Shown here in pieces: positions 37,245 to 49,221 of a DNA stretch of 64,000 nt. Origin of the DNA: Cyanobacterium sp. T60_A2020_053 (GTDB taxonomy: Bacteria > Cyanobacteriota > Cyanobacteriia > Cyanobacteriales > Cyanobacteriaceae); contig JACYMF010000008.1 of NCBI GenBank assembly GCA_015272165.1, forward strand, positions 62,001-126,000. The letters run 5' to 3'. The notes beneath the pieces were generated by a model that was not told the origin of the DNA, made no database searches, and saw only the letters and a list, made by a program, of their open reading frames with translations. Position 1 is the stretch's first letter; every line of letters starts with the position of its first letter. Both the position numbers and the translations under genes were made by a program.

Positions 37245-38450
37245 TCAGATATTTGAAGAAACCATAATTAATTGACGTTGAATGAGTAAGCGCACTCCAT
37301 CCAAGTTAAAATCGTCTGATTGTGAGAGAATATCCCCCACCGATAAACTTTGATTGGGGTTGAGGGCGCTGGATTTCATAAAATTAAATTCACCATCAGA
37401 CAAAGTAATCGGGTGATATTGATAATCCAATAAACTGCGACTTTCCCAACCCATCATGCAGGGATTCAACTCTGGTATTGCTTTTAATAATTTCTCATCA
37501 TCTTGCCAAGTTTCTTTGATAAAAGGCGGTTTAGCAAGGAAAAACTCATAATGAGTCACGCTGGAAGGATCAAGTAATTCAATTAAACGATAACGCTGTT
37601 GAGGGGTTAAAGATTGCGCCCTCCGCCGTAAATCTTCCCTAGGGATTAATTTTTCTAACTGCCAAAAATCAGGATTAGAAAAACCCACAAAATCTAAACC
37701 AGAAGTAGCGATAAAATCAAATAAAGAATTGATGTTGTAGTCAAACTCATTAGGATGCACATACATATCCGCAAAACATTCATCCCGTTGATTTTCCAGC
37801 GCCCATCGCTCTTTTTCCCGTTGTAAGAGACGACTATAATCGGGTAAACCAGCAAACAAATCCCTACCAACTTTAACACCGTCTTGATAATCCCCTCGTT
37901 TTTCCCCTTGAAGTAAAGCAATGGCTTCTTGCATCAAGAGAATTTCCCATCTACCTAACTCAGCGTAAACGAAAATATGGAATAAACCATCGGGCGCTAA
38001 CTTATCCGCTAAAGCCTGAATACCAATTACTGGATTAGGTAAATGATGTAATACTCCCACGGAGTTAATTAAATCAAATTCTCCCTCCAACTCTCTGGCA
38101 TCTTCTACCTGAAACTGTTTAAACTCGATTTTGCCTTGAAAATCTTTTAAAACCCCTGATTTTTCTAACCTTCTCTGTGCCGTAGCGAGGGCATTTTCAC
38201 TAATATCCACCGCTAAAATGTCAGCGTGAGGATTATGTAAAACTAGGTATTCTGTACTAGAGCCTGTACCACAACCAGCATCAAGAATGCGCGGTGAAGG
38301 GCGCTGGGGTTTTTTGCCTTTGCAAAAATTATAAGCTGACTGATAATGCCAACGCCAATTATAACCCGGCGGTGGTTCACTCAAAAGAGGATCAGGGGGA
38401 AAAGGATAAGTATTATAGAGTTTTTGAACTGCTTTTCTAACTTCAGACAT
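37245..38450 (-). CDS. Class I SAM-dependent methyltransferase
   Basis: The start is set at ATG 38450 (MSEVRKAVQKLYNTYPFPPD). The in-frame ATG at 38492 lies inside a repeat B palindrome and would add 14 unrelated residues. The SAM-binding motif I is ILDAGCGTGSSTEYL, with motif II VDISENALATAQ and motif IV DLINSVGVLHHLPNP. The C-terminal 200 residues are a large extra domain with a predicted Cys-poor helical character (REDLRRRAQSLTPQQRYRLI). The YNTYPFPP N terminus is shared with other bacterial methyltransferases of unknown substrate. The substrate cannot be assigned. Confidence 0.88.
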   Translation of the reverse strand: MSEVRKAVQKLYNTYPFPPDPLLSEPPPGYNWRWHYQSAYNFCKGKKPQRPSPRILDAGCGTGSSTEYLVLHNPHADILAVDISENALATAQRRLEKSGVLKDFQGKIEFKQFQVEDARELEGEFDLINSVGVLHHLPNPVIGIQALADKLAPDGLFHIFVYAELGRWEILLMQEAIALLQGEKRGDYQDGVKVGRDLFAGLPDYSRLLQREKERWALENQRDECFADMYVHPNEFDYNINSLFDFIATSGLDFVGFSNPDFWQLEKLIPREDLRRRAQSLTPQQRYRLIELLDPSSVTHYEFFLAKPPFIKETWQDDEKLLKAIPELNPCMMGWESRSLLDYQYHPITLSDGEFNFMKSSALNPNQSLSVGDILSQSDDFNLDGVRLLIQRQLIMVSSNI

Positions 38451-38481
38451 GATTAATTTAACTTGGTGTTTGATTATTCTC

Positions 38482-38517
38482 CCCTCTCCCATGGGAGAGG
38501 GGTTGGGGGTGAGGGTA
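38482..38517. repeat. Repeat family B, solo palindromic end
   Basis: CCCCTCTCCCATGGGAGAGG plus GG, then TTGGGGGTGAGGG. This is identical in form to the right end of the full repeat B copies but without the interior. It lies between rpoC2 and the methyltransferase gene. Confidence 0.8.
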
Positions 38518-38524
38518 TCAAAGA

Positions 38525-41500
38525 CTAACCTTCATAATCATCATCAATTAAATCATCACCCATCAGCGCCCGTTCCGAAGACAAAGCGCGGGCAATGTTA
38601 TCATCAATAACAGCAGGTTCAGACTCATCATAAAGATAAGTAGGCTCAAGATAATCACTAACATCACCGATAAAATCAGAATTACCAGCGCCCACCTCCG
38701 TATCTTCCCAATCTAGGTTAGCCTCATAAGCATTGAAACCAGTACCAGCAGGAATTAAACGACCGATAATGACGTTTTCTTTCAAACCTCGTAACCAGTC
38801 AGTTTTACCCTCAATGGCCGCCTCAGTTAGTACCCTTGTAGTTTCTTGGAAACTAGCCGCCGAGATGAAACTATCAGTATTCAAACTCGCTTTGGTAATA
38901 CCCATTAACTTAGGAGTGTATTCGATGGGCGCCCCTCCCGTGATAGAAAGAGTCTCATTATCCTTAGCAATATCTCGTAACTCTACCAATTCACCCGGTA
39001 AACGAATACTATCACCACCATCATCAATGTGAACCTTAGAAGTCATTTGACGGACAATTACCTCAATATGTTTATCAGAAATATCAATGCCTTGAGACTG
39101 ATAAACCCCTTGAATTTGATCCACAAGGAAACGTTGTGCTTTTTGGACAGCTTTCAGCGCCGCTTCATAAGCGCCCTCCGTCTCTTTATAGTAATCATAA
39201 AAGACTTCCAACAACTCGTGAGGACTGACCAAACCATCAGAAAGAGCATCACCTGTATCAACCCGTTGATCATCCCCGACAATGATGTTTTGAGTAGGAC
39301 TTAAAGAATATTCAGAAATAGTGCCATCATCCTCAATCACTTTGACATCGATAGCCTCATCATCCTTATATTCCACCTGACAAACTCCGGGGCGACGTGC
39401 CAAAACGGACGGTTCTTTTGGTTTACGAGCTTCCAACAGTTCCTCAATTCTCGGTAAACCCTGTACAATATCCCCAGTTTTTGCCCGTTCAAAAACCAAT
39501 AGTACAAGATTATCACCCCTTTGCACTAAGTCACCCTGTTGAATGTGTAAAATTGCCCCCGTAGATACTCGGTAGGGGCGCGCTTGGCGTAAAGTTAATT
39601 TACCTTTACCCTGTTTCATGATGTAAGCGGATTCGGGCGCTGGTAAACCCTCAGCGATTAACTCACCTTCGGTAATAAAATCACCCTCTTTCTTGAGTAA
39701 TTTTTCCTTAGTTTCAATTTCCACCAAGTCATTTTCACGCACCACTAAAACCCGGCGAATGGCTTCCCCGTCTTCTCTGATACCTCGAATAATACCATTC
39801 TCTTGACAAAGAATTTGAGTAGTGGCTACCACAGCGCCCGGCACGATTTCCTGACCATCCGTTACTGTGATATTGGTAGTGATGTGAGATTCCGCATCTA
39901 ATTCACGGCGCAACATCACCGACTCTAGTACCACAATTTGTAATCGGTAACAATCCTCATCTTTTTCGTCTGGAATTAACTCAATATCAGCACTCATGCC
40001 GTCACTGGTTTCCAGCACAAGCTGAGTAGTAACTAATTGTACTCCCTCAACACTTTTCACCCTTTCCCCATCCTTAAAGAAAGTACGCAACACAGGACGT
40101 AAATTAATTTTACCCCCAGCACTATTCAAAGACTCTTGGGAAGGAGACTCAATGGTGTTCACTACCTCATATTGTTTCATGGGGCGTAATAATAAACCGA
40201 CACCTTCATTAGTATCCACAAACTCAGTGATACATTCATGTTGAGTCACAACTCCCGGCATAATTTCCGTACCCGGAGATAAAATTGTCCCATCCTCCAA
40301 GGTTGCCATGGCTTCGGGGTCTAAATCCAAGTATAATTGACCCGGTTTGATGATAATTTCTCGCAAAATATCATTTTTCTGGACAACTTCCACTACTCCA
40401 CTGGATTGACAGAACATATCCTTAACTACTTCTGTACCACCTTCCACATATTGACCATCTTCCACTAATAATAAAGAAATATCCTTATTAATCTCGTGAC
40501 TTTCTTCGGGAATCCAGATCAAAATTCCTTCTGTGGTAACTTCATAACCTTGCTTTTTATTACCGCGCCCAGTTTCCAAACCGGCATAACGCATAATCCC
40601 ACCAGTTTCGGTGGTAAAACTATCGTCAATTAACTCCGCCACAATTTGATTATGTTGTACCTTCGTACCCGGAGACACTTTCAAGGCGAAACGTTCATCT
40701 CTGGGGGTATGGATAACGTACTGTTGCTGATTGCCGTGATGTTCTAGGAAAATATCAGCTTGATCTAAAGATACAGAAGCGGTAATAATTTCAATTTCTC
40801 GACTACCTTCTTCAAAACGGCACACACCACCGCTTTTAGTTTTGAGCTTGGTTTCCGCTAAAACTTCACCTTGTTTAATAGTGTCACCATTTTTAACCAC
40901 TGGTTCAGCGTTGGGAGGCAAATTATAAACTTGTCCTGACAATACCCAAATCAAACCGTTACGAGAAGCGGTAATGGTGGTGTTGCCCTGTTTGTCGGTG
41001 GTGGAGAGAGGATCAACATCTTGGAATATTACTTCCCCAGCTAAATCGGAGGCAACGTCTTTGGTCACTCTTTCCGTTGATCTAGTTTTTTGGGGCATTA
41101 CTTCGGCGAGTAAGTCTCCAACTTGTACTTGATCTCCTTCTCTAACAGCGAGTAAACTGTTAATTGGTACGGCAACTTTTTCTTTACCCACTAAAACATC
41201 ACCGTTTACCTCTACTAATAGTTTTTGGTCTCCGTGACGAGTACGATTTTCTCTGACTTTTAATTTTTTATCAAATTTAATTTTTCCAGCCACAGGAGTA
41301 GTAATCCTTTGAGCAACTTCCCCTGTAAACACTCCTCCTGTGTGGAAAGTACGCATGGTTAACTGTGTACCCGGTTCACCGATGGACTGGGCGGCAATAA
41401 TACCGATAGCTTCACCCATGTTGACCCATTCGCCGTGAGCCAATGACCAACCGTAACATTTTTGACACACGGAGCGCGCTGTTTCACAGGTTAAAGGTGA

Positions 41501-42379
41501 TCTCACTTTAACTCGTTCCACAGTTTTACCAATTAATTTTGCTAAATCTGCGTCAATGGCTTGATTTCGTTCGCCAATTACTTCCCCTGTGATAGGATGC
41601 ACTACATCATCAGCTAATACCCTTCCCAACAGGCGATCACCTAAAGGAATTAAAACCCGATCACCGTCTTTCATGGGTTCTACCCAAATGCCTTTATGAG
41701 TACCGCAATCCGTTTCTCTGATGATTACATCTTGGGATACATCTACTAAACGGCGGGTTAAATAACCAGAGTCAGCAGTTCTCAATGCCGTATCTACTAA
41801 ACCCTTACGGGCGCCGTAGGAAGAAATAATGTATTCTGTAACGGTTAAACCTTCACGGAAGTTAGTTTTAATGGGTAAATCGATGATTTCTCCTTGAGGA
41901 TCAGCCATCAAACCACGCATTCCCACCAACTGACGAACTTGGCTAATGTTACCCCTAGCGCCCGAAAACGCCATCATATAAACTGAGTTGAGGGGATCAA
42001 ATTCTTTAAAGTTTCTGACTACTTCATCTTTAAGAGATTCTGAAGTATCATTCCATGTATCAATTACTTTTTGGAAACGTTCTACTTCGGTAATTTCCCC
42101 GTTAGCATAACGATTCATGGTAGTGCGGATGGTAGTTTCCGCTTCTGCTAACATTTCTTTTTTAATAGGTGGTACTTTCAAATCTTCCACACTAATGGAA
42201 ACGGCGGCTTGAGTGGCATAATGAAAGCCCATGGTTTTGAGTTTATCACACACGGCAGCGCACCTCGCCGAACCGTATTGCGTAAAGGTTTTCGAGATGA
42301 GTTTTTTTAATGCTCCTTTGTCGATAATTTTGTTATAAAAAATAGCAGGGTTAGGGGTTTTTTCTTGCTGTTGAGACAT
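38525..42379 (-). CDS. rpoC2: DNA-directed RNA polymerase subunit beta-prime, C-terminal half (RpoC2)
   Basis: 1284 residues, the cyanobacterial split form in which RpoC1 and RpoC2 together equal bacterial RpoC. The trigger-loop region [18 protein letters not shown] is present near 350, preceded by a Zn-binding [13 protein letters not shown]. The conserved C-terminal QEVYRLQG-like and [12 protein letters not shown] segments lie near 1180. A large central insertion made of repeated barrel-sandwich units ([20 protein letters not shown]-like) is typical of cyanobacteria. It is downstream of rpoB (163-bp gap), with no rpoC1 between. It is transcribed with rpoB or from its own promoter. Confidence 0.97.
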   Translation of the reverse strand: MSQQQEKTPNPAIFYNKIIDKGALKKLISKTFTQYGSARCAAVCDKLKTMGFHYATQAAVSISVEDLKVPPIKKEMLAEAETTIRTTMNRYANGEITEVERFQKVIDTWNDTSESLKDEVVRNFKEFDPLNSVYMMAFSGARGNISQVRQLVGMRGLMADPQGEIIDLPIKTNFREGLTVTEYIISSYGARKGLVDTALRTADSGYLTRRLVDVSQDVIIRETDCGTHKGIWVEPMKDGDRVLIPLGDRLLGRVLADDVVHPITGEVIGERNQAIDADLAKLIGKTVERVKVRSPLTCETARSVCQKCYGWSLAHGEWVNMGEAIGIIAAQSIGEPGTQLTMRTFHTGGVFTGEVAQRITTPVAGKIKFDKKLKVRENRTRHGDQKLLVEVNGDVLVGKEKVAVPINSLLAVREGDQVQVGDLLAEVMPQKTRSTERVTKDVASDLAGEVIFQDVDPLSTTDKQGNTTITASRNGLIWVLSGQVYNLPPNAEPVVKNGDTIKQGEVLAETKLKTKSGGVCRFEEGSREIEIITASVSLDQADIFLEHHGNQQQYVIHTPRDERFALKVSPGTKVQHNQIVAELIDDSFTTETGGIMRYAGLETGRGNKKQGYEVTTEGILIWIPEESHEINKDISLLLVEDGQYVEGGTEVVKDMFCQSSGVVEVVQKNDILREIIIKPGQLYLDLDPEAMATLEDGTILSPGTEIMPGVVTQHECITEFVDTNEGVGLLLRPMKQYEVVNTIESPSQESLNSAGGKINLRPVLRTFFKDGERVKSVEGVQLVTTQLVLETSDGMSADIELIPDEKDEDCYRLQIVVLESVMLRRELDAESHITTNITVTDGQEIVPGAVVATTQILCQENGIIRGIREDGEAIRRVLVVRENDLVEIETKEKLLKKEGDFITEGELIAEGLPAPESAYIMKQGKGKLTLRQARPYRVSTGAILHIQQGDLVQRGDNLVLLVFERAKTGDIVQGLPRIEELLEARKPKEPSVLARRPGVCQVEYKDDEAIDVKVIEDDGTISEYSLSPTQNIIVGDDQRVDTGDALSDGLVSPHELLEVFYDYYKETEGAYEAALKAVQKAQRFLVDQIQGVYQSQGIDISDKHIEVIVRQMTSKVHIDDGGDSIRLPGELVELRDIAKDNETLSITGGAPIEYTPKLMGITKASLNTDSFISAASFQETTRVLTEAAIEGKTDWLRGLKENVIIGRLIPAGTGFNAYEANLDWEDTEVGAGNSDFIGDVSDYLEPTYLYDESEPAVIDDNIARALSSERALMGDDLIDDDYEG

Positions 42380-42541
42380 AATTTGATAATTTTGTTGATG
42401 GGTTGATCAAAAAGTCCTTTCTTGAGAAGGGGGAGAAAGGGGAGAAAGGGGAGAAGAGGGCGAAAGGGGAGACAGGAGGATGATAATTCATAATTCATAA
42501 TTCATAATTTACCATCCACTATCCACTACCCACTAATCTTT

Positions 42542-45500
42542 TTAATACTCGTCGTCGTCTTGACCTAAACTAGCTAGGTTTTCATAAGTCGGGCGTTTGG
42601 GCGCACGGGTGTGGGCGCTGTCCATTAAGTCGATTTCAATGTCTTCGTTATCTTCCATTACTTTATGGACAGAGACATCTAAACCGAGGGATTGTAGTTC
42701 TCTTAACAACACTTTGAAAGATTCTGGTGTACCCGGGTGAGGAATAGATTTTCCTTTGACGATGGCATTAAGAGCCTCATTTCTCCCTTGCATATCATCG
42801 GATTTAACCGTTAATAATTCCTGTAAGGTGTAGGCTGCGCCGTAGGCTTCTAATGCCCATACTTCCATTTCTCCAAATCTTTGTCCACCGTGTTGGGCTT
42901 TACCACCCAATGGTTGTTGTGTGACAAGGGAATAAGGACCGGTGGAGCGCGCGTGAATCTTATGTTGTACCAAGTGAACCAGTTTCAGCATATAGGCTTT
43001 TCCGATAGTTACAGGGTTATCAAAGGGTTCTCCCGATCGCCCGTCATACACTTGAATTTTACCCGGGTGATCTTCATTGAAGACCCATTCTTTACCCTTC
43101 TTCTTAGCGGCATCGCGGAGTAAACCGTTAACGGTATTACGAGATGCTTCTTCCCCATACATTTCATCAAAGGGAGTCATTTTAAACCGATAACCTAAAT
43201 GCTCTCCAGCCCATCCTAACAGGCACTCAAAAACCTGACCCACGTTCATACGGGAAGGTACACCAAGGGGGTTAAGAACAATGTCCACGGGGCTACCATC
43301 GGGCAAATAGGGCATATCTTCACGGGGGAGGATACGAGAAACAATTCCTTTATTGCCGTGACGACCAGCCATTTTATCGCCCACTTGAATTTTTCTTTTT
43401 TCAGCGATATAAACCCTGACGATCATGTTGGTGTTCGGTGGTAATTCGTCCCCTTGCTCTCTGGTAAAGACGCGCACGTTAACCACTCGACCTCTTTCAC
43501 CGTTAGGAAGTCTGAGGGAGTTATCACGAACATCTCTTGCTTTTTCACCGAAAATAGCGCGTAATAGTTTTTCTTCTGGGGGTTGATCTGACTCACCTTT
43601 AGGGGTAACTTTACCCACCAAAATATCACCAGCTTCTACCCAAGCGCCCACCCGAATAATCCCATTTTCATCGAGGTTAAGCAGGGCATCTTCTCCTACG
43701 TTGGGGATTTCTCTAGTTACTTCTTCTGGTCCTAATTTAGTTTGACGGGATTCAATGTCGTGTTTTTCAACGTGAATGGTGGTGTAAATATCATCTTGTA
43801 CCAATCTTTCACTAATTAAGATGGCATCCTCGTAGTTATAGCCTTCCCAAGGCATATAAGCCACGGTGATATTTTGACCTAAAGCCAATTCGCCCCCTTC
43901 GGTGGCTGAACCATCCGCCAATACTTGACCGGGTACTACTTCCTCCCCTTCGTCCACTAACGGGCGCTGGTTTAAACAAGTATCTTGGTTCGATCTTTCG
44001 TATTTTTGCAAGTCATAAACGATTTCTAAACCCTTTTTGGTAACGAGCTTAATGGTTTTAGCGTCCACATAGGTAATTTTGCCGTAGTCCCGCGCCACAA
44101 TTACCATGCCGGAGTCGCGTGCCGCTTGACCTTCTAATCCTGTACCCACCAACGGGCGCTCAGGACTTAATAAAGGCACTGCTTGGCGTTGCATATTTGA
44201 CCCCATCAGCGCTCGGTTAGCGTCATCATGTTCTAAGAAGGGAATCATAGATGTAGCTACGGAAACGATTTGCACGGGGGAAACTGCCACATAGTCCACT
44301 TGATCGGGCGCTGTGGTAGAAAATTCCTGACGGTAACGAATGGGTACAATATCCCCTAAAATGTTGCCGTCTTCATCGGTGGATAAATCTCCGGGTGCTA
44401 CTCTTTTATCATCTTCTTCGTCGGCGGTGAGGTATTCGGGCGCTAAATCCCAGCGCACTTTGCCGTTTTCGACTTTGTAATAAGGGGTTGCAATAAATCC
44501 ATATTCGTTAACTCTGGCATAGGTTGCTAAAGAACCGATCAAACCAGCGTTAGGACCTTCGGGCGTTTCCACAGGACAAATGCGCCCGTAGTGGCTAGGG
44601 TGAATATCTCGTACAGCAAAACCAGCACGATCCCTACTTAACCCCCCCGGACCGAGGGCTGAAATACGACGTTTATGAGTCAACTCGGCTAAAGGATTGG
44701 TTTGATCCATAAATTGTGAAAGCTGAGAAGAACCAAAAAACTCTTTAATAGCTGCTGCCAAAGGTTTAGGGTTAACTAAAGCTGTGGGACTGAGGGTATT
44801 AGGATCGCCCACTGTCATTCTTTCTTTGATAATTCGTTCTAAGCGTGATAAGCCCACACGCATTTGATTTTGTAATAATTCTCCTACACTTCTCACCCGA
44901 CGATTACCGAGGTGATCAATATCGTCCACATTACCGATGTCAAATTCGAGGTTAATCAAATAATCCACAGTGGAGAGAATATCGTCAACGGTTAAAACTC
45001 TGAGATTATCAGCTACCGTGAGACGTAGTTTTTTGTTCATTTTATAGCGCCCGACTTTACCTAAATCGTAGCGTTTAGGATCAAAGAAACGGGTTTCTAA
45101 TAGGGCTTGACCACCGCTCACTGTGGGAGGTTCACCCGGTCTCAATTTACGATAAAGTTCCATCAAGGCTTCATCGGTGGTGGTATTACCTTCTTTTTCG
45201 ATGGTTTTTTGATAGAAGTCAGCATGGCGGAAACGATCCATTATTTCTCTGTCAGTCAATCCCATGGCTTTTAATAACACATGGGCGGAAATTTTACGGG
45301 TTTTATCAATTCTTACCCATACTACGCCGTTTTTGTCGGTTTCAAATTTCAACCAAGCGCCTCGGTTGGGAATTACGGAAGCGGAGTAGGTTCTTTTACC
45401 GTTTTTATCCAATTCTGATTTGAAATAAACACCCGGAGAACGGACGATCTGGTTAACAATTACCCTTTCTGCACCGTTAATCAAAAATGTACCCCGGTCA

Positions 45501-45808
45501 GTCATGAGGGGAAGTTGACCGATGAAGACTTCTTGTTCTTTTATATCTCCCGTTTCTTTGTTCATTAAACGGGTGGGTACATAAATTTGGACTTCGTAAC
45601 TGGCTTCTCTTTTTTTAGCTTCTTCGATGTCGTATTTTGGTTCTTTGAGACGATATTTTTCGCCGATAAACTGTAGTTCTAATTTTCCTGCATAATCGGT
45701 GATAGGGCTAAAACTGTTGAGTTCTTCAATAATGCCATGCTCTAAAAACCATTTATAGCTAGAGCGTTGAATTTCGATTAAATCGGGTAACAGTTCTTGG
45801 GTTCTCAT
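42542..45808 (-). CDS. rpoB: DNA-directed RNA polymerase subunit beta (RpoB)
   Basis: 1088 residues, the usual cyanobacterial length. It begins [20 protein letters not shown]. The rifampicin-site region contains [20 protein letters not shown], followed by [20 protein letters not shown]. Further on come [20 protein letters not shown] and the C-terminal [20 protein letters not shown]. No deletion or frameshift is visible. It is the catalytic beta subunit of the core polymerase. The TatD gene lies upstream, separated by a full repeat B, so rpoB must have its own promoter or be read through the repeat. An interior motif reads [20 protein letters not shown]. Confidence 0.98.
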   Translation of the reverse strand: MRTQELLPDLIEIQRSSYKWFLEHGIIEELNSFSPITDYAGKLELQFIGEKYRLKEPKYDIEEAKKREASYEVQIYVPTRLMNKETGDIKEQEVFIGQLPLMTDRGTFLINGAERVIVNQIVRSPGVYFKSELDKNGKRTYSASVIPNRGAWLKFETDKNGVVWVRIDKTRKISAHVLLKAMGLTDREIMDRFRHADFYQKTIEKEGNTTTDEALMELYRKLRPGEPPTVSGGQALLETRFFDPKRYDLGKVGRYKMNKKLRLTVADNLRVLTVDDILSTVDYLINLEFDIGNVDDIDHLGNRRVRSVGELLQNQMRVGLSRLERIIKERMTVGDPNTLSPTALVNPKPLAAAIKEFFGSSQLSQFMDQTNPLAELTHKRRISALGPGGLSRDRAGFAVRDIHPSHYGRICPVETPEGPNAGLIGSLATYARVNEYGFIATPYYKVENGKVRWDLAPEYLTADEEDDKRVAPGDLSTDEDGNILGDIVPIRYRQEFSTTAPDQVDYVAVSPVQIVSVATSMIPFLEHDDANRALMGSNMQRQAVPLLSPERPLVGTGLEGQAARDSGMVIVARDYGKITYVDAKTIKLVTKKGLEIVYDLQKYERSNQDTCLNQRPLVDEGEEVVPGQVLADGSATEGGELALGQNITVAYMPWEGYNYEDAILISERLVQDDIYTTIHVEKHDIESRQTKLGPEEVTREIPNVGEDALLNLDENGIIRVGAWVEAGDILVGKVTPKGESDQPPEEKLLRAIFGEKARDVRDNSLRLPNGERGRVVNVRVFTREQGDELPPNTNMIVRVYIAEKRKIQVGDKMAGRHGNKGIVSRILPREDMPYLPDGSPVDIVLNPLGVPSRMNVGQVFECLLGWAGEHLGYRFKMTPFDEMYGEEASRNTVNGLLRDAAKKKGKEWVFNEDHPGKIQVYDGRSGEPFDNPVTIGKAYMLKLVHLVQHKIHARSTGPYSLVTQQPLGGKAQHGGQRFGEMEVWALEAYGAAYTLQELLTVKSDDMQGRNEALNAIVKGKSIPHPGTPESFKVLLRELQSLGLDVSVHKVMEDNEDIEIDLMDSAHTRAPKRPTYENLASLGQDDDEY

Positions 45809-45922
45809 AGGTCGGTTTTTGGTGTTTATTTCTGATTTTTTTGGGTATAAAAACAGCGTTTATCTATCATAACGCTTATTTTTCCCTTTTTTTGGTAATT
45901 TTTCGAGTTTGAGACTTGATTC

Positions 45923-46183
45923 GCCCTCACCCCAACCCCTCTCCCGCAGCAGGGCGTTTTCAAAGTCAGGATCAAAATTGATTTGTTTTTGACAAGAAGA
46001 CAATATAAGGATGATCCCCCCCAACCCCCCTTAAAAAGGGGGGAGATTCAGGGAGACAGGAGGATTTTTTACTATTAATTGATTTATTGGTAGTTAAAAA
46101 CCTCTGAATTTCAGATTATTGGCTAGTTTGAGAAACTAACATTTTTGAGAATGAAAACGCCCTGCTCCCGCAGGAGAGGGGAG
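45923..46183 (+). repeat. Repeat family B, longest copy
   Basis: Bounded by CCCTCTCC..GCAGGGCG-like ends, with the core TTTGAGAAACTAAC and AAACCTCTGAATTTCAG. A 20-bp C/G-run (46018-46040) is inserted near its middle. It fills most of the 383-bp gap between rpoB and tatD. Nothing else is seen in the gap. Confidence 0.8.
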
Positions 46184-46191
46184 TAAAGTTT

Positions 46192-46971
46192 TTAGGTTAG
46201 GTTAAATAAGGTTTCAGCGTTTTGGGTGGTATGTTGAGCGATAATGCTCAAGTCAATTCCTTTCAATTCCGCTAATCTCTCGGCGACATGATACACATAG
46301 GCTGGTTCATTCCTATCACCACGATGAGGACTGGGAGCAAGAAATGGACAGTCTGTCTCAATTAACAGACGGTCTAAGGGGGTGAGGAGGGCGCTGTTAT
46401 GAACGGTTTTAGCGTTTTTGAATGTGACCACGCCACTAAAACTGATATACATTCCTAAGTCTAAAAACCATTGAGTTTCTTCTGGTGTGCCTGTCCAGCA
46501 GTGCATTACGCCTTTAATTTGTCCTTTGTTACTCAAAAATTCTGTTAGCAGGTCTCTAAAACTAGCGCCCGCCTCCCTACAGTGAATAATCACTGGTTTA
46601 TTAAGCTGATACGCTATTTCTAGTTGTCGCCAACAGATTTCTTTTTGTTTTTCTTGCTCTTGATCTTTAAAAAAGTCCAAGCCCATCTCGCCAATAGCTA
46701 CTACTTTGGGGTGAGATTGGGCAAAGTTAAGGATTTTTTGGGCGGTGATTTCTCCAGCCCATTTTTGGTGATCAAGGGGGTGTAAGCCTACGGAACAATA
46801 TAGTTCGGGATAGGCTTGGGCAAGGGCGCTGATGGTTTCAAATTCGTCGGGATGTACACAGGAATGAACTAATTTACTTACTCCTTGTTGGCGCCAGCGC
46901 CCGACTACCTGCTCTAAATCTTCTTTGAATCTATCAAAGTTGATATGGACATGGGTATCAATTAGTTGCAT
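46192..46971 (-). CDS. tatD: TatD family metal-dependent hydrolase
   Basis: 259 residues. Metal-binding motifs include DTHVHINF at the N terminus, [10 protein letters not shown] (Glu), IIHCREAG (His), MHCWTG (His) and the C-terminal [12 protein letters not shown] (Asp), all in the TatD order. These enzymes act as Mg2+-dependent 3'-5' exonucleases or D-aminoacyl-tRNA deacylases. The gene order rpsT, tatD, rpoB is also found in other cyanobacteria. It lies between rpsT (154-bp gap) and repeat B. Confidence 0.94.
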   Translation of the reverse strand: MQLIDTHVHINFDRFKEDLEQVVGRWRQQGVSKLVHSCVHPDEFETISALAQAYPELYCSVGLHPLDHQKWAGEITAQKILNFAQSHPKVVAIGEMGLDFFKDQEQEKQKEICWRQLEIAYQLNKPVIIHCREAGASFRDLLTEFLSNKGQIKGVMHCWTGTPEETQWFLDLGMYISFSGVVTFKNAKTVHNSALLTPLDRLLIETDCPFLAPSPHRGDRNEPAYVYHVAERLAELKGIDLSIIAQHTTQNAETLFNLT

Positions 46972-47125
46972 ACAATTAACTATTCTGTCCTCATTGGCTG
47001 ATTTTTATTACCATCATAACTTCTGGACTTTTTGCTCAATTTTTTGTTTTTCCAGTCGTAACGGGTTAAATGCCTTTAGGTCGTAATTAAGTTAGGTCGT
47101 AATCAAGGGTTTATAACCGTATTTT

Positions 47126-47422
47126 TTATGCTGATTGAGATTCAGCAGTTTTTAATGCTCTTGCTAATCTAGCTTTTTTTCTGGCACCGTTATTTTTGTG
47201 TAATATTCCTTTTTTAACAGCTTTGTCAATTTTGCTGTATGCTGAAGCCATGGATGTTTTTACCACTTGCTTTTGTTCTTCACTGGGAGTAGAGACATAA
47301 ACTTCTACGGCTTGAAAGTATTTTTTCATTAGGGTTCTAACCGCAGATTTGTAAGACTTATTCCGTAAGCGATTGCGTTCGTTAATTTGGATTCTTTTTG
47401 ATGCTGATTTGGAGTTAGCCAC
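47126..47422 (-). CDS. rpsT: 30S ribosomal protein S20
   Basis: 98 residues, strongly basic, starting [20 protein letters not shown]. The three-helix body contains [18 protein letters not shown] and ends with [20 protein letters not shown], the usual S20 sequence. S20 is a primary 16S rRNA-binding protein of the small subunit. A candidate promoter lies 36-65 bp upstream. Confidence 0.97.
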   Translation of the reverse strand: MANSKSASKRIQINERNRLRNKSYKSAVRTLMKKYFQAVEVYVSTPSEEQKQVVKTSMASAYSKIDKAVKKGILHKNNGARKKARLARALKTAESQSA

Positions 47423-47457
47423 GATTTTATTCTAAATAATAATAATTTACTGTAAAT

Positions 47458-47487
47458 ATTTTAGTTAGGATTTCCCTATATAGTCAA
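47458..47487 (-). promoter_or_regulatory. Candidate sigma-70 promoter of rpsT
   Basis: On the minus strand TTGACT (47487-47482), an 18-bp spacer, and TAAAAT (47463-47458). Transcription would begin near 47451, leaving a leader of about 29 nt. By-eye match only. Confidence 0.45.
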
Positions 47488-47621
47488 GTTATCTATCTTA
47501 GCCTTACTTGCTACTTCTTGACAAGGACATTTTTTCATTGCCACAACTGGCTCGGTATTGGTATATTAATAGTTATTGAGAAAATTTATTATTTTAGTCT
47601 CTAAAGATTATTATTAGTTGT

Positions 47622-48683
47622 ATGGCAGTATCGACAATCTTAAAGGTTAGTGGCGTTACCAAAAGTTTTTCCCCTCATCAAGCCCCTGCGGTGAATAATG
47701 TTAGTTTTAGTTTACGAGAGGGAGAATTATTAGGTTTACTAGGTCCTTCGGGTTGTGGGAAAACTACTTTATTAAGAATGATTGCTGGTTTTGATAAGCC
47801 TAACGAGGGAGAAATTGAGTTAGGTGGTGAAATGGTGACGGGCGCTGGTTGTTGGGTTGTGCCTGAGAAGAGGGGCGCTGGTATGGTATTTCAAGATTAT
47901 GCTTTGTTTCCTCATTTAACGGTAGAGGAAAATATTGCTTTTGGGTTAAAAACGAAAAAACCGCGCCCCAGCGCCCTCCAAATTAAGCAAAGAGTCAAAG
48001 AAATTTTGCATTTAGTGGGCTTAGAAGGTTTTGCCAAACGTTATCCCCATGAATTATCGGGGGGGCAACAACAACGTATCGCTTTAGCTAGGGCTTTAGC
48101 GCCCCAACCCAAGTTAATATTATTGGATGAGCCTTTAAGTAATTTGGATGTGCAAGTGAGAGAAAGACTGCGCCACGAAATCAGAAATATACTCAAAAGC
48201 ACTAATACTTCAGGGATTTTTGTCACCCATGATCAACAAGAAGCCATGGCTATTGCTGATACTATTGGGGTAATGCAGAAAGGGGTATTAGAACAAATTG
48301 ATTCTCCAGAAAGTCTCTACACTCAACCCCTATCAAGGTTTGTAGCGGAATTTGTTACTAATGGTAATTTTTTAGAAGCTGTCAAAGAAGGTGATATTTG
48401 GCGCACGGAGGTGGGCGCTTGGCAGTTGGAAACACCTTTTCAAGGTTCAGAGGCTGAAATTATGTTTCGTCAAGAGGATATTTTGTTATATCCTGATGAT
48501 AATAGTTCTACTACTATTCAAGAAAGAGAGTTTTTAGGGCGTGAGTATCGTTATTGTTTAGAAACCTCTTCAGGTAAAAGGTTACACGCGCTAACTCCCA
48601 TGACTACTCAGTTACCTGTCGGCACTAAGGTAAGTTTGCAGATTAATTCTCAAACTGCCCAATTTTTTCCGAAAGAAAATTAA
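47622..48683 (+). CDS. ABC transporter ATP-binding protein, FbpC/PotA type
   Basis: 353 residues. Walker A GPSGCGKTT, signature LSGGQQQRIALARAL, Walker B LILLDEPLSNLDVQVRE and an H-loop in FVTHDQQEAMA are intact. The C-terminal third is the TOBE-type extension of the Fe3+ (FbpC/FutC), spermidine (PotA) and sulfate ATPases, with IMFRQEDILLYPDDN. The best guess is the ATPase of an iron(III) importer, but no permease or periplasmic binding protein is nearby and the substrate remains open. It diverges from rpsT. Repeat B and a MITE follow it. Confidence 0.9.
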   Translation: MAVSTILKVSGVTKSFSPHQAPAVNNVSFSLREGELLGLLGPSGCGKTTLLRMIAGFDKPNEGEIELGGEMVTGAGCWVVPEKRGAGMVFQDYALFPHLTVEENIAFGLKTKKPRPSALQIKQRVKEILHLVGLEGFAKRYPHELSGGQQQRIALARALAPQPKLILLDEPLSNLDVQVRERLRHEIRNILKSTNTSGIFVTHDQQEAMAIADTIGVMQKGVLEQIDSPESLYTQPLSRFVAEFVTNGNFLEAVKEGDIWRTEVGAWQLETPFQGSEAEIMFRQEDILLYPDDNSSTTIQEREFLGREYRYCLETSSGKRLHALTPMTTQLPVGTKVSLQINSQTAQFFPKEN

Positions 48684-48696
48684 TTTATAATGCTTT

Positions 48697-48918
48697 GCCC
48701 TCACCCCCAACCCCTCTCCCACGGGAGCAGGGCGTTTTCAAAGTCGGCATCAAAATTGATTTGTTTAGCAGGGGAAGCAGAGGAAGCAAGGGAGAAAGGG
48801 AGATTTTTTACTATTAAGTGATTTATTAGTAGTTAAAAACCTTTGAATTTCAGACTATTAGCTAGTTTGAGAAACTGAGATTTTGAGAATGAAAACGCCC
48901 TGCCGTGGGAGAGGGGAG
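48697..48918 (+). repeat. Repeat family B, full copy
   Basis: Ends CCCCTCTCCCACGGGAGCAG and CCGTGGGAGAGGGG, with a core nearly the same as the 45923 copy (TTAGCTAGTTTGAGAAACTG). Only 15 bp separate it from the MITE that follows. It begins 14 bp after the ATPase gene. Confidence 0.8.
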
Positions 48919-48933
48919 TAATATTTGATAATT

Positions 48934-49192
48934 AGGGTTTGATGAATAAATCAAAACCCTTGTCTAACAAAGGTTGTAAGCATAATAAAACTCAAAAAAG
49001 TGCCAAAAATAGTCTTTTTTTGCCAAAAAATCTGTATTTCTGATCCCCTAATCAAAAATTATTGATATAAATGAGCAATTTATGAAAAATAAATATTTGG
49101 CTAAAGTCTTTAATTTACAAGCATTTCACCTGAAACCTGACACCCGAAACCTGACACCTCCCCCTCACCACTCCACTTTTTCAGCAGCCCCT
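48934..49192 (-). mobile_element. MITE-like element, family A copy 3
   Basis: 259 bp, the same length as copy 1 (8814-9072) but in opposite orientation and closely matching along its length. Reading + strand, it begins AGGGTTTGATGAATAAATC and ends TTTTTCAGCAGCCCCT. The left flank is AATT, the right flank TATT, so the target duplication is imperfect. The high similarity to copy 1 suggests fairly recent movement. Confidence 0.82.
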
Positions 49193-49221
49193 TATTATCG
49201 ATTTTTTGCCAACCTCTAGTG

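Noticed and set aside
42307-42498. Small ORF between rpoB and rpoC2 as a possible rpoC1 fragment
   Set aside because: Its translation is low-complexity Pro/Leu/Lys from AT-rich simple repeats and overlaps the rpoC2 start; it has no resemblance to RpoC1.
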